64,000 nt of DNA from Cryptomeria japonica. Taxonomy: Eukaryota > Streptophyta > Pinopsida > Cupressales > Cupressaceae. The stretch covers positions 690,192,083 through 690,256,082 of the forward strand of contig NC_081412.1 in NCBI RefSeq assembly GCF_030272615.1, read 5' to 3'. Numbering within the stretch: position 1 is the stretch's first letter; every line of letters starts with the position of its first letter. Of this stretch, positions 23,340 through 34,180 are shown in pieces. Under the pieces are notes generated by a model. That model saw only the letters and a program-made list of their open reading frames with translations. It ran no database searches and was not told where the DNA came from. Position numbers and translations under genes: made by a program.

Positions 23340-24408
23340 ATGTCTACATAGTTATTATCCACAAGAATGAGCTATGAACATTACGGACTATAGAAATTTC
23401 ATGATTATAATATTCTTGCTTTATTTAACTTTCATAACATATTTTGTCGTGCATTAATTGAAACACTCAATTAAATGAAAATAAATAAACCATATAATTC
23501 TTTATTCACTTTTTATTCTTTTTAAGTGCGTTAAATAATATCATCAAAATAGATTTAACTTAAGTTATAAGTTAGTCATCATTTGCATCTTTTTAAACCA
23601 ATGAAAATGGTTTTCTTTGTCGACCTTCAAACATACATATATAAAGAATAAAATGGTTTTCTTAGACTAAAAATCAAAGCTAGATACTCTTGTGGGATTA
23701 TATAAGCATGTGATTTGTTCTTTGTCGGTCTTCAAACATACATATATAAAGAAGAAAAAGGTTTTTTCATGATTTTAAGATCTCTTTCACACAACTTGAT
23801 TTTAATATGGGGCAATATTTTAATTTTTATATATCACTTTTTAGTGCCATAATATTTGAACTATGATTATACTCCTATAATGGAGGTTGAGGCATTATTA
23901 ATTGTTTGGTAAACTCCATATGAATTGATGTTAACAATATATATTGAAACACTTCTATTGTTGAAAATATAAGTTTTTTTTAATTGAGGTATTGGTTCTT
24001 GAGATTTTATGTATTTTAAATTAAAGAGGTTAAATTTGTTGGGAAAAAATGATAAGTAAATTTTAGGTTTTAATAATGGATGGGTTAGCGTTGTAAGTAG
24101 ATTGGTTTTGAAATTTGTTATTTCTAGATTTTTTGTTTACCAATTCATTATATAATATGTTTTTTTGTAAGTTTTCTAATATTAAGTAAAATAACTAGAG
24201 ATCTTCTTTGACAAGTAGATAGTAAACTCATAAGAAGAAATTATATATCTTTTTTGTTGAAATCAGGTTATTAAAGACAATCCTCATGATTGTATAGGTA
24301 TATTTGTGGTCACCATGAACATTGTGCTTGGAGATAAGTTTGTTTAGAGGTTGTCCAATCCTCCAATGACTCTATGGCTGGATTATTGACTTCTTTATTT
24401 AAGATTAC

Positions 24409-25620
24409 ATGAAATTAAAGTATAATTGATAATATTTTATGCATAATAGTTGATCTTACTTATAGTGAGGAGCATTAACCTTGAAAAGATATTATATTAA
24501 AAAAATTAAGAATCCAACCACACAATAAGAGACACCTATTAATATCCATTAAATAAATGCATACTCCAAGTAACTTATGGTGTGATACTCTTTACTCAAG
24601 GTACATCTTATCCAAACATAGGGATTGATGAAGTATTGGACATAAATTTAGAATTATCTTAGTTTTTTAAAACTAAAGTGAAATACTTGTTTAAGACTAG
24701 ATGCATAACTTATCAACCGATTTATTATTAAAAATATTGTTGCATGACTTGTAATGCAAGATAATATATTTGAATTTGGTGAATATTTCAAGAAACAATA
24801 TCATGATAATGTCAACACTATGCAACAAATTCCTTCTCCTTTGCACTTCTTGTTTTAAAATGAAAACTTTAAAATACATTATCTAAACCATCTATAGTCA
24901 AATTTTGGTGCATTTTTTCCCATCTTTATAGTTTTTCTTTGGCTATGTGTTAGTGTTCAGATCTAGTAGATACACTTGGTTACCTATGGAATCGATTTTA
25001 TAATAATATGATTGGGTTATTAGTCATTATGTAGGCATTTTCATTTATTTGTTGAAGAAAACTAAATAATTAAAGTCATTTTATCCAAGGTAATACTTGG
25101 GCTGGTGTGCTTCTCCATAAGATATAATGACAACTTCAAGTGCACTATCAAAATTTTCATATAAACACTAGACATAGTGACAATTTCAAATGCCCTATCA
25201 AAATTTCCATATAAACACTAGATATAATGATGATTTCAAATGCACTATCAAAATTTATGAGATATGCATTCTTTTTAACCACTGCACTTGGCATATAAAT
25301 CATGAAGAATTGTGAGATGGCTTAAAATCCTAACACTTATTCAAGAAAAAATGTTAATAAACATTTTAAATAACTTTTTTTAATATATTAATATACTTTA
25401 TCTATAAAAACCTCTAAGATTACAAACTTTCAAGAATAATTGACATCACTATACTCCATGAACATTATTTGGCTCATTTTTCTAGAAACCTTAAACAATA
25501 TTGATATCATTATCTTCTTTCACTAGATGTCAATAGCTCAATAGCATTGATTGTTATGACAGACAAAAACACACTATAACCAAGTATTGCTATGTTCTTT
25601 CACTAAGAGAGTGATATAAC
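24409..25620. other. Spacer between copy A and the pol-less LTR element
   Basis: Apart from the 50 bp tandem repeat at 25,129-25,258 I see no gene, RNA or repeat. A 60-codon ORF on the minus strand at 24,697-24,879 has no features. Confidence 0.55.
25129..25258. repeat. 50 bp tandem repeat, 2.6 units
   Basis: Units start at 25,129, 25,179 and 25,229, each with ttcaa(g/a)tgcnctatcaaaa followed by catataaacactaga. The third unit is partial. Confidence 0.9.
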
Positions 25621-25625
25621 CTAGG

Positions 25626-26551
25626 TGTTGGCAATTGTCACTCTATTGGTTGGTTTCATTATGTTTTCATTGATGGCAACATGATTTTGGGTTCCGACTT
25701 CATATGGCGTATCGATAGGCACTTCACAGACTCTACACCGACAACGGCACTGGCACCAACAGGATAGGATATTTCTTTGGTCACCGGCAATGCAGGGCGG
25801 CATGGTATGGTAAAGGTCATCGATATTTGAGGCCGAAACATCTTGGATCCAGCATCGGCAAACTTGTTTTAATGCTTATTCATTTATGTTATATGGCCGA
25901 TATGAAATATGATATTTTATATATCTTTGTAAGTCGACATAAGACATAACTTTGTATAGGGTATATAGGGGAGATTGATTAGATCATTTTGCATAAAGAT
26001 ATACATGTGGAATGGATATATGGATGTGATGTAATACAAAATATATCAGAGAGACTATGCATGTGAGGAATTCATTGTAAGGGTTATTCCGGTACTGATG
26101 TTTAGGTTTTAATCAGAATAGACATAGCTTAAACTGGAACTGTATTTTGGCATAGGAGATGCTATATTAAGCAGTTCACACTTCTTTGGGTTGTTGTTTG
26201 GATTGTTATATAGTTAGTGACGCTCCTATTGTGATGATCAATGTGCTCTAGGTTGTAAGCCTTCCTGCAAGTGTAGGCCCATCATATATTGTAATATCTC
26301 TTCATATGGCCAGTGAGTTGATATTGTGGGTCACAAATCCCACCATGGTTTTTCCTCATTGATGTTTTCCACATATAAATTTGTGTGTTATGGTTCTCAT
26401 TTATGTGTTTGTCTTATTGGTTGAATTAATTCTTTCAATTGTGTTTATACTGGTTTACTGGTTGGTGTATAACTGTTTTGTTAAGGCTAAAATCTTTTAT
26501 TCTGGTATAACATCAATTCACCTCCCCTCTCATTATTATTGGTTTCCAACA
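25626..26551 (+). repeat. 5' LTR of the pol-less element
   Basis: It starts TGTTGGCAATTG and ends TTTCCAACA. It is homologous to 31,561-32,463 from end to end with many substitutions. Confidence 0.9.
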
Positions 26552-26553
26552 AT

Positions 26554-26566
26554 TAGTATCAGAACC
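26554..26566 (+). other. Degenerate primer-binding site
   Basis: tagtatcagaacc differs at two positions from the initiator-Met type tggtatcagagcc. It lies two bases after the LTR, the same spacing as in the copia and chromovirus elements of this window. Confidence 0.75.
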
Positions 26567-26589
26567 TTGTGCCTCAAAGGAAGTTTAAC

Positions 26590-27742
26590 AGCTTGAGGAA
26601 GACCGTGAAACTAAAATCATTGAATATGGCTTTGGAAAAGTAGCTTGAGATGACACTTGAAGATTATGATGTTGAAAGATTGAAGAACTTAAAGCTACAA
26701 GATGAGTTGAATTCTGCTAAAGAATTTATTCTTGTCCTACAAGAGAGACTATCATTTGTTCAAGCTAAGAGAAAGGAACTTTTTCAAAATCAGGATGATG
26801 AAGAGAAAAATGCACTTAAGGAACAATGTCAGAAATTGAGTCTAGGGAGAACATGGTTATGAAGAATGAAATGAAAACTATAACTATGAGTTTGTCCAAG
26901 GATATTGAGGATAAAAAGAAAAAGGAAGAAAATCTTGTTGTATCCCTGAAGAACAAATTTGAAGAATTTGGTAGGTTGACTCATGAAAATGAGATATTAA
27001 GGTCTAATTTGGTACAATCCTCGAGAAATGAGAAAGAGCTTGAGAGACAAATGACATTACTAAGAGATGATTTAACTAATGTAAGTGAGTACAAAGAAAA
27101 ATTTAAGATTATCTCAACACAACTTGATGAGTTACTAAAGAGATAGAGGCAGATTGGAGATTACAATGGACTTGGATTTGAGCAAGGACAGAGTTCTGGT
27201 ACTACTAATGAAGATCAAACAATAAGGCACCGGTAAGGAAATTCAATGCTTATAAATTCAATGGTAAATATTTTGTTTGCAATAGATTTGGACACATGGC
27301 TAGGCAATGCAGAAACAGAGCAAATCAGAATCCTGATTCTACTCCTGGTAAATGTTCTAAATACAATATAATTGGTCAAAAGATAGAAGATTGTAGAATG
27401 AAAGTAAAATTCTATGCTTGTGGAAAATTTGGACATATGGCTAATCAGTGTAGGTCAAGCAATTTCACCGATTTTAGCAAGGCAAATCAGAAGAACAATG
27501 TTACATGTTATGCATGCAATGAAATTGGACATATTGCTAAGTTCTGTAGAAGCAAAAATCCACCGGTTGGCAATGGAGGATCAAATGATAAAGTCAAAGA
27601 GAAGGTTAGTGAAATACGGCAAGATCACACTCAGAGATGGGTTAGAAAGATTGAAGAGAAATCATCAGATGGGAATGTCCCGGTTACCTATCTGACAGAA
27701 GAGGTTGCTCTTGCATCGACAGTGATCTCATCCGGTAACTAA
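26590..27742 (+). pseudogene. Gag-like protein: coiled coil then CCHC zinc knuckles
   Basis: Broken frames 26,650-26,862 and 26,826-27,146 give a long Lys/Glu/Leu-rich coiled coil, ending in STQLDELLKRQRQIG...GLGFEQG. The DELL..QR...D..GLG signature is familiar from plant copia-type Gag proteins. After a frameshifted stretch, 27,296-27,742 carries CGKFGHMANQC and CYACNEIGHIAKFC, both proper CX2CX4HX4C knuckles. A preceding one (CNRFGHMARQC, lacking part of the first pair) and a decayed CSKYNIIGQKIEDC are also readable. The protein would coat and package the element RNA. A stop after VISSGN ends the readable region and no protease follows. Confidence 0.75.
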
Positions 27743-28182
27743 GGCAGATACCTTAGGGGTAGGAAAATTTCATGGAAGATGATGCATATGCCCCTGAAGG
27801 AGATTCTAGAAGATGTTCTAGATATTGGAGAGGATTACCCGACATTGATATATTCAAAGTGAGATCTGGTATCATTCACCGACAATTATTTATGTCAACC
27901 AAAAATAGGGTTTTCACGATAGATAAAAGGTCGATTACACTTCATTGTTAATCACCCAGCATTTAGAGCAATTTTAGAGTGATTTCAAAGCTATTCAGAG
28001 AGACTTAGTGCGATAAGAAGCTATTTAGAGGTGGTCAAATTTCTTCTTGAGCGATCATAGCGGCATCTAGAAGGATTTGCTAGAGGTTTTCACTGACAAC
28101 GTTGTAAAGGCATTTTTCTTGAATCATGGAGTTAGGATCTTCTTCTTCTCCTATTTTTCATTGCAAATCCAATTGTAGTAGA

Positions 28183-31100
28183 ATTTAAGGACCGCCCTAG
28201 GCCAACTTTTAAATGGTATCCACATGTGGCTACCAAGGAAGATTCGGTTGGAGCATTTTCTCACGTTTCAAAGGGAGTGGTATATGTGGAAGATGTTAGG
28301 GCCTATATTCATTATCATATAGAGGAATTAGGTACTTCAGAGATCAAGGGGATCTATATGAATGAACTCATGGGAGAATCTAGTAAAATCAAACCAGAAT
28401 ATAAACACATCGAAGATCTAGGGTTCATAGATATTCTAGATATTTTGAAGTTCGAGGATGAGATTGTCAGATATGTACTAAGTAGAGTATATGGGGAATT
28501 CATATGGCTGGACCAACCCTACAAAATCACTAAGGAAGCCATCCGAGAAATTACTGGTTTGCCATCGGTAGGGCAACATCCAGATAAGAAAGAATCAAAT
28601 GACTTTGTAAGAAAGATCACCGGCACCGCATCAAACAAGAGATCGATGAAGGTGAGCACCATCACTGACACTAACATCAAATTTGGAAGCATGGTTATAG
28701 GCTACAAGGTAACTCAGTCTAACTGACTGACTTCAATTTCAAGTTCATGTTTTTTGGCTACATATAGGATGATGAGAGAAAATATCAAGTTTGATCTTTG
28801 TGACTGGATGTTTGAGGAGTTATTGATCAGTTTAGGAAAGATTAAAGGTGAGAAGAAGGGCACTTTCCGATATGGAAATATGTTAATCTTCTTAATGTTA
28901 TACTTTTTGAATAATACCCCTAGTTCTTGAAGGAAGCAATGGGCTTTTGATATCTCGATAGGAAGACAACTAAAGCAATCAATTGCTGCATTGAGAAGTC
29001 TTAGAGATGATAAGCTATGGGGTTACTTCAAGGATTTTCAAAAATCTATGAGGTCTAGGACTAGAATAGCTAAGCACATAGTAGAGAAATACTCTATCAA
29101 CATTTCTTTCATGATTAAGAAGGATGTGACTCTCATGGAGGTAGTCAAGCCCCAAAATATTTGGATAGAGGAAATGGGCTATGAGGTGGATGCACTAATT
29201 CTTGATGCATATACAAAATTTTTGATAGATGCAGAAATAGATGAAGCAAAAAAACCTTGTGGAATAACACAACAAAAGACTCTTGAGGTTGCAACTAAGT
29301 TCAACCGAAAGAAGAGGGAAAAAACAAGAAGGTACAGAAAGCAAGTTTGTACAAGAGGTTTCTAAGGACATTAAGGCACTCATTGATATTGTCCCAGAGA
29401 AAGGGAGAAAGGGGAAGGATATGGTAGTTCACATTGAACCTGTTACTGCAGATTATGAACCTGAAGATGACACACCATTATCATTCAAAAGGGTTGTTAG
29501 GAAGAAACTGGAAGAACCTAAACTGGAAGCAAAGAAACAACTGGTTAGGAAGGTTACCATCAAATTATCAGCATAGAAGCAGGAACCCAAGCCAACACCA
29601 TCAGCTACATTTGGTACTGCCAGAAGGAGGAAGAAGAGTGACATTGATTTGACACTAGAGACTAGTAATGTAACAATTATTCTGCTTAAGACTTGTGTTG
29701 AAATTGCTGATGAAATTACTAAGGATGAGATGCTGAAAAATGTTAACTCTTATTATGATACATTTGAAGATGATGAAGTGAGAGAGATAGAGGAATCAGT
29801 TCTTCTATATATTTAGATATCTATAAGAAAGCATTAACTGAAATAGAAAATCAAATACTGATAGAGCTATGCAACATGTTAGATTATAGAAGGTTATCTG
29901 CAATGCAAGAAGACAAACACATTAAGATGAAAGAACTTTTAGTTATATGTGTTTCTATAACTCCATATGAAATGGAGAAGACAATTGAGGCTACAGATAG
30001 GAATGTATTCAGCAACAAGCCTAATGTTAGGAAGAATGAATTAGATAATAAAGGAAACACAAGAGGGTTGGATAAAATTTTTGGGAGAGCATAGAGGATT
30101 CTTCACTTCACCAGAGACAAAGAATGATATTGTAGATACACTGGTTGAAGGGAAAGGTAAAGAGATTATGGATACTCCACCCTCAGTTTTGAAGAATATC
30201 AAGATAGTGGAAATTGAGCCACTGGTTAGCACAAATGTACAGACACATACTGAAACACCGATTAATGCTAAGAACATTGTACATGATACTAACATTGAGG
30301 ACACTTGTCCTATGGATATTAATGTACAGGTTGAGGATATTGTTCCTAGAGAGGAACCAACAGTTGCATAGACTGCACCAAGTGGCGAAGCCACCGATGC
30401 AAGTGAGGAGGTAATAAAGGATAAATCATTAGAGAAAATAGGGGAATCCGGTAAGGAACCAGTTGTTGGCACATCATTTTTGATAATTGACACTTCTCTA
30501 GTGGAAAAGAAAAACATCATAGAGATGAGTCCCACATAACTAATGATGATGGCTGCTCATAAATTGATGAAGGAGGGAACTATAAACAAGGGGATTATAG
30601 ATCAATTCATATTGGTTTTACATAGATTGGTCCTGAAATGTAAGATTGAGAATGAAGAGAGCCCTTTTGACAAGCTTAAGGCTATAACAGAGCACATCTC
30701 TAAAGATTTTCAATCATTAAAACAGATCTCTAACATGCAAGCACTTGAAAAATTCACTTTGGCTAAGAGAGATGCTTTTGATTAGATCATTGAGAGAGAG
30801 AAGAAAAATATTGGGGAGAAGTTAATTCCAATTGAAAATTCTTTGAAACAAGGTACTAGCATATTCAAGGTATGTTGTAATACAAAGATTCTTACAACAA
30901 AGGTAGATGAAAAGATAAAAGAGATACATGATAAAATTGTTAATATTGCTAACTCTTTTGATGGACTAACTTCGACCACATCTATTGATGCAAAATTTTT
31001 GACTTTGGATAACTAAATTTATGCTCTAGAAAAGGAAAGAGATAAGATCATTCAGAGAGCCAGAAGTCTTAGAGGTTTGGTGAGTCCAAGATTGGATTCA

Positions 31101-31299
31101 CTTAGTGTACATAAGAAGGAATACATGGATATGATTGGTAAGCCCTCACCAGCAGAAGTCACTAAGAAGGAATCACTTGCATATTTACTGAGTGGACTTG
31201 TATCTATCTCTGACACATTCAAAACTAGCTAGGATACTTATGTGGAGTTATTGGAGAAAGCTTACCCAGAAATCTTGAAATTGGTCAAGCTCCGGTAAG
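28183..31299 (+). pseudogene. Large unidentified ORF2 of the pol-less element
   Basis: One frame runs 28,183-29,365 with two internal TGA codons (28,724-28,726 and 28,928-28,930). A shift near 29,283 then leads to a second frame readable, with one or two more shifts around 29,820-30,080, to a stop at about 31,297. Together this is about 1,000 codons occupying the place of pol. The N-terminal half has FIWLDQPYKITKEAIREITG, reminiscent of ORFs found in other plant retroelements (the 'putative plant transposon protein' type), but I cannot confirm that. The middle is rich in Lys/Glu/Pro with VGTSFLIIDTS-like patches. The C-terminal third (from ~30,543) is helical and coiled-coil-like. No catalytic motif is recognised. 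Function unknown. Confidence 0.6.
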
Positions 31300-31362
31300 A
31301 CATTTTTGGAGTTACTGAGTGTACAACTATTATTCTTTGACATATTTTTTGGGCATTGATGT

Positions 31363-31375
31363 CAAAGGGGGAGAA
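31363..31375 (+). other. Extra polypurine-tract-like site
   Basis: caaagggggagaa preceded by cattgatgt is almost the same as the true tract at 31,548-31,560 (preceded by catcaatga), 185 bp upstream of it. It may be an old duplication or a second plus-strand primer. Confidence 0.5.
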
Positions 31376-31547
31376 ATATAGATGTGAAAAATGATTGCAT
31401 GGATTGCATACATTAGTGGGAGTTATAGATTTTTTAGAATTTTGGAGTATAGGAGCATTTTGCATATTTAGCTCAGGGGGAGCAGGGCAGGATGAAACCG
31501 GTAGTTGAAACCATGACCATTTTTCACATGAGTGTTGCCATCAATGA

Positions 31548-31560
31548 CAAAGGGGGAGAT
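31548..31560 (+). other. Polypurine tract of the pol-less element
   Basis: caaagggggagat immediately precedes the 3' LTR. The preceding ttgccatcaatga matches the copia element's sequence in this window at 12 of 13 bases. Confidence 0.85.
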
Positions 31561-32463
31561 TTTTGGCAATTGACACTCTGTTGGTTGGTTTCATTATGTT
31601 TTCATTAATGGCAATATGATTTTAGGTTCCGACTTCATATGGTGTACCGTCAAGCACTTCACAGACTCTACATCGACACCGGTAGGATAGGAGATTTCTT
31701 TGGTCACCAACAATGTAGGCCAACATGGTATGGTAAAGGTCATCAGTATTAGAGGCCAACATATCTTGGATTTGGCATTGACTAACTTGTTTTAACGCTT
31801 ATTCATTTATGTTATATGGCCGACATGAAATATGATATTATATATATATTTGTAAGCCGACATAAGGCATAAATTTGTATAGGGTATATAGGGGAGATTG
31901 ATTAGATCATTTTGTATAAGGATAGACATGTGGAATGGATATATGGATATGATGTAATGTGAAATATATCGGAGAGACTATGTATGTGAGGAATTCATTG
32001 TAATGGTTATTCCGCTACTGAGGTTTAGGGTTTTAACCGGAATAGACAAACCTTAAACCAGAATTGTATTCTGGCATAGGAGATGCTATATAAGTAGTTC
32101 ACACTTCTCTGGATTGTTATGTGGTCAATGAGGCTCCTATTGTGATGAGCAGTGTGCTCTAGGCCATAAGTCTTCCTGCAAGTGCAAGTCCATCATATAT
32201 TATAATATCTCTTCATATGGCCAGCAAATTGATATTGTGGGTCACAAATCCCATCGTGGCTTTTTCTCATTAAGCTTTTCCATGTATAAATCTGTGTGTT
32301 ATGGTTCTTATTTATGTGTTTGGCTTATTGGTTGCATTACTTCTTTCAATTCTTTTTATACTGGTTTACCAGTTGGTGTATAACTATTTTGTTAAGGCTA
32401 AAATATTTTATTTCGGTATAACACTGGTTCACCCCCCCCTCTTAGTTTTATTGGTTTCCAACA
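31561..32463 (+). repeat. 3' LTR of the pol-less element
   Basis: It matches the 5' LTR. The first bases read tttt instead of tgtt, so the terminal TG has mutated. It ends ttggtttccaaca. Confidence 0.88.
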
Positions 32464-32469
32464 TTAGGT

Positions 32470-33078
32470 TCACTAAGTGAAGCCCCCGTGATCCCCAACC
32501 ATAAGAGCCACATCCCTAGAGAGGGAAAACGATATGTCGATATCAACCAATAGTTGAGCAAAGGTAGACTGACCCATGGAAGTTGTGGCATCATCAACCT
32601 TCAAGAATCCACCAATGGAGTTATCGATGACCTTGTAACAAGAAAGCTCCCAGAAATGGATGGGAAGATTAGGAAGGTGGACCCAAACCAAACAAACATT
32701 AAGAGGTTCAATAAGGGAGTTGAAAGAAGTTGTCTAGGGCTTAATAGAGAGAGAATGATCTCCCCAGGCCCACAACTTACCTAGAACCAAATCCCGATCA
32801 TGAGTAGAAATAAAGGAAGCTATGAAAAATCCTTTAGTACAAGGAAAAATCTCAATGTTGTGAGTAGCCAAATGCTTCTAGGAGTCACTCACCCAATGAT
32901 GAAGGTCCAAAATAGAAGGCCAAAACCCATGAAATCTGAAAACCAAAGCGAGGCGTTGGAAGAAATCAACATTTTCCACAACCTCCTGACCACAAATCAT
33001 AACAAGGGAGGTCTTGGCACAGGGGAGGGGATGAATTCCCTTGGGATGGTGAGAAATAGATTTGGCCATGTGAGTTAA
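32470..33078 (-). pseudogene. LINE ORF1 fragment (DUF4283 type)
   Basis: Minus-strand frames 32,878-33,069 and 32,473-32,691 are pieces of one ORF1. The first reads KGIHPLPCAKTSLVMICGQE, then LALVFRFHGFWPS and LDLHHWVSDS. The second reads MVWVHLPNLPIHFWELSCYK, then IDNSIGGFLKVDDAT and LVDIDISFSLSRDVALMVGD. This is the DUF4283 fold of plant L1 ORF1, an RNA-binding protein. The half-LINE at 57,964-59,225 is clearly related (HWPSLLDLHHWVSDSW there). A frameshift separates the two parts, and the segment stops abruptly at the LTR end (32,463), before the zinc knuckle. The pol-less element may have inserted here, though the other half is not on its left side. Confidence 0.8.
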
Positions 33079-33149
33079 GCATTATTAGAGGATGAATTTA
33101 GTAAAATGATTCATAGGGTATCCCCTATTGACTTTTAGAATATATATAT

Positions 33150-34133
33150 GGGTGAACTCACAAAGTTGGTTCCCACTTTTTGATACGTCCTAATTTTTGC
33201 TGAAATCATACATTTTTAAAATGATTTAAGCTTTAAGAGGTCCCATTTTAAGTAATTAATTGAAGAGAGTTAAATCAAAGGCTCTTAGATCAAAATTTCT
33301 TGGATAGAACCTCTCTACTTCTAAATCATACTTGCAATGGATTCTCCTTTGCATCTATCAAATGTTGATAAAAAACCAATTTCACATTAGCTTTTGGGGG
33401 ATCCAATTAATTCATTTAAAAGTTTTTTTTAAAAAGTATTTAGTCCTTATTATAAGATTTCCAAATAGTATAAATTTTAATATATTTAATTTCATTAATA
33501 TATTTTTATTTTATTTCTTATGAATGTAGGTTTTTCACCGAACATGAACTTCTTTGTTCAATGCATTGGGAAAATTAGTAAACTAATTCAAAAAGATCTG
33601 AAAAATATCTATGCACTAGGTATTGATGTTTTCTTTCTAACAAAAAAAAATAAAATTGAATTTTGATATATATAGAACAAGTTATGTGTTCAAGCATACA
33701 CCTATATCTAAATTATAATTAGTCGAACTTCAAAACTTAATAAAATGAAAAATATTCAACATATCACTATCAAACCAACTGCATGCCCTAGGTATTGATG
33801 TTACAAACCAAATTTCAAAAGACTTAAGTTTTTATCATTTATAGAAAAAAAATTATGCATTTTGGGATACACATCACTCTTAAAAAATGTTGTTTGCTAT
33901 AGAAACTACCTTTTGAGGGAGATGGAAAAATCAATAAAATTTTACTCAAACAAATTTGAAAAAAATATATTTAGAATCTACAAACAAGATGTTAAAAATC
34001 ACTAGTTTATATCATCTTCAAATTCTTAATGGTTTAAAAGTTATAGGTGTCAGAAAGTGAAGGTTTTTTTCAAAATATTCATATAAGTGTCAAAGTTGGT
34101 CAAAAAGTGGGAACCAGTATTGTGAATTCACCC
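33150..34133. mobile_element. 984 bp non-autonomous element with 34 bp terminal inverted repeats
   Basis: The left end gggtgaactcacaaagttgg followed by ttcccactttttga (33,150-33,183) is the reverse complement of the right end (34,100-34,133) at 30 of 34 positions. There is no coding capacity. The flanks are AT-rich (atatatat on the left, atatgtat on the right), so an 8 bp duplication with one mismatch is possible but weak. Inside, ctaggtattgatgtt occurs twice about 175 bp apart. Superfamily not assigned. Confidence 0.75.
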
Positions 34134-34175
34134 ATATGTATATACAATTTGTAACCAATTTCAATAATGTACACT

Positions 34176-34180
34176 TATGA
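34176..34180. other. Target site duplication, left (TATGA)
   Basis: tatga directly precedes the left terminus tgtaataacc of the chromovirus unit and is repeated at 46,781-46,785 after its right terminus. Confidence 0.85.

Larger units (their letters stand above)
14424..24408 (+). repeat. Duplicated segment, copy A
   Basis: From tttctataatattctttctg to cttatttaag-like sequence this stretch matches 49,773-56,942 in the same orientation. Anchors include 14,660-16,370 with 50,000-51,410, 20,012-22,745 with 51,587-54,310, and 22,780-24,408 with 55,430-56,942. Copy A contains a 3.6 kb LINE absent from B, lacks about 1.1 kb present in B, and has about 80 bp extra near 23,095-23,165. I see no TG...CA ends or clear terminal repeats, so the nature of the unit is unknown. 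The left limit is set by where I stop seeing similarity. Confidence 0.85.
25626..32463 (+). mobile_element. Pol-less (TR-GAG-like) LTR retrotransposon with a large second ORF
   Basis: LTRs at 25,626-26,551 and 31,561-32,463 flank a degenerate initiator-Met primer-binding site, a coiled-coil plus zinc-knuckle Gag region, a second long broken ORF (~28.18-31.30 kb) and a polypurine tract. No protease, integrase, reverse transcriptase or RNase H motif is visible in the 5 kb interior. Flanks are ctagg on the left and ttagg on the right, a possible 5 bp target duplication with one change. LTR ends, primer site and polypurine context resemble the copia element in this window, so it probably relied on a copia relative in trans. 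Many stops show it is old. Confidence 0.85.

Noticed and set aside
25621-32468. ctagg/ttagg as a firm target duplication of the pol-less element
   Set aside because: One of five bases differs and the right flank is a LINE relic without a left-hand counterpart, so I list it only as possible.
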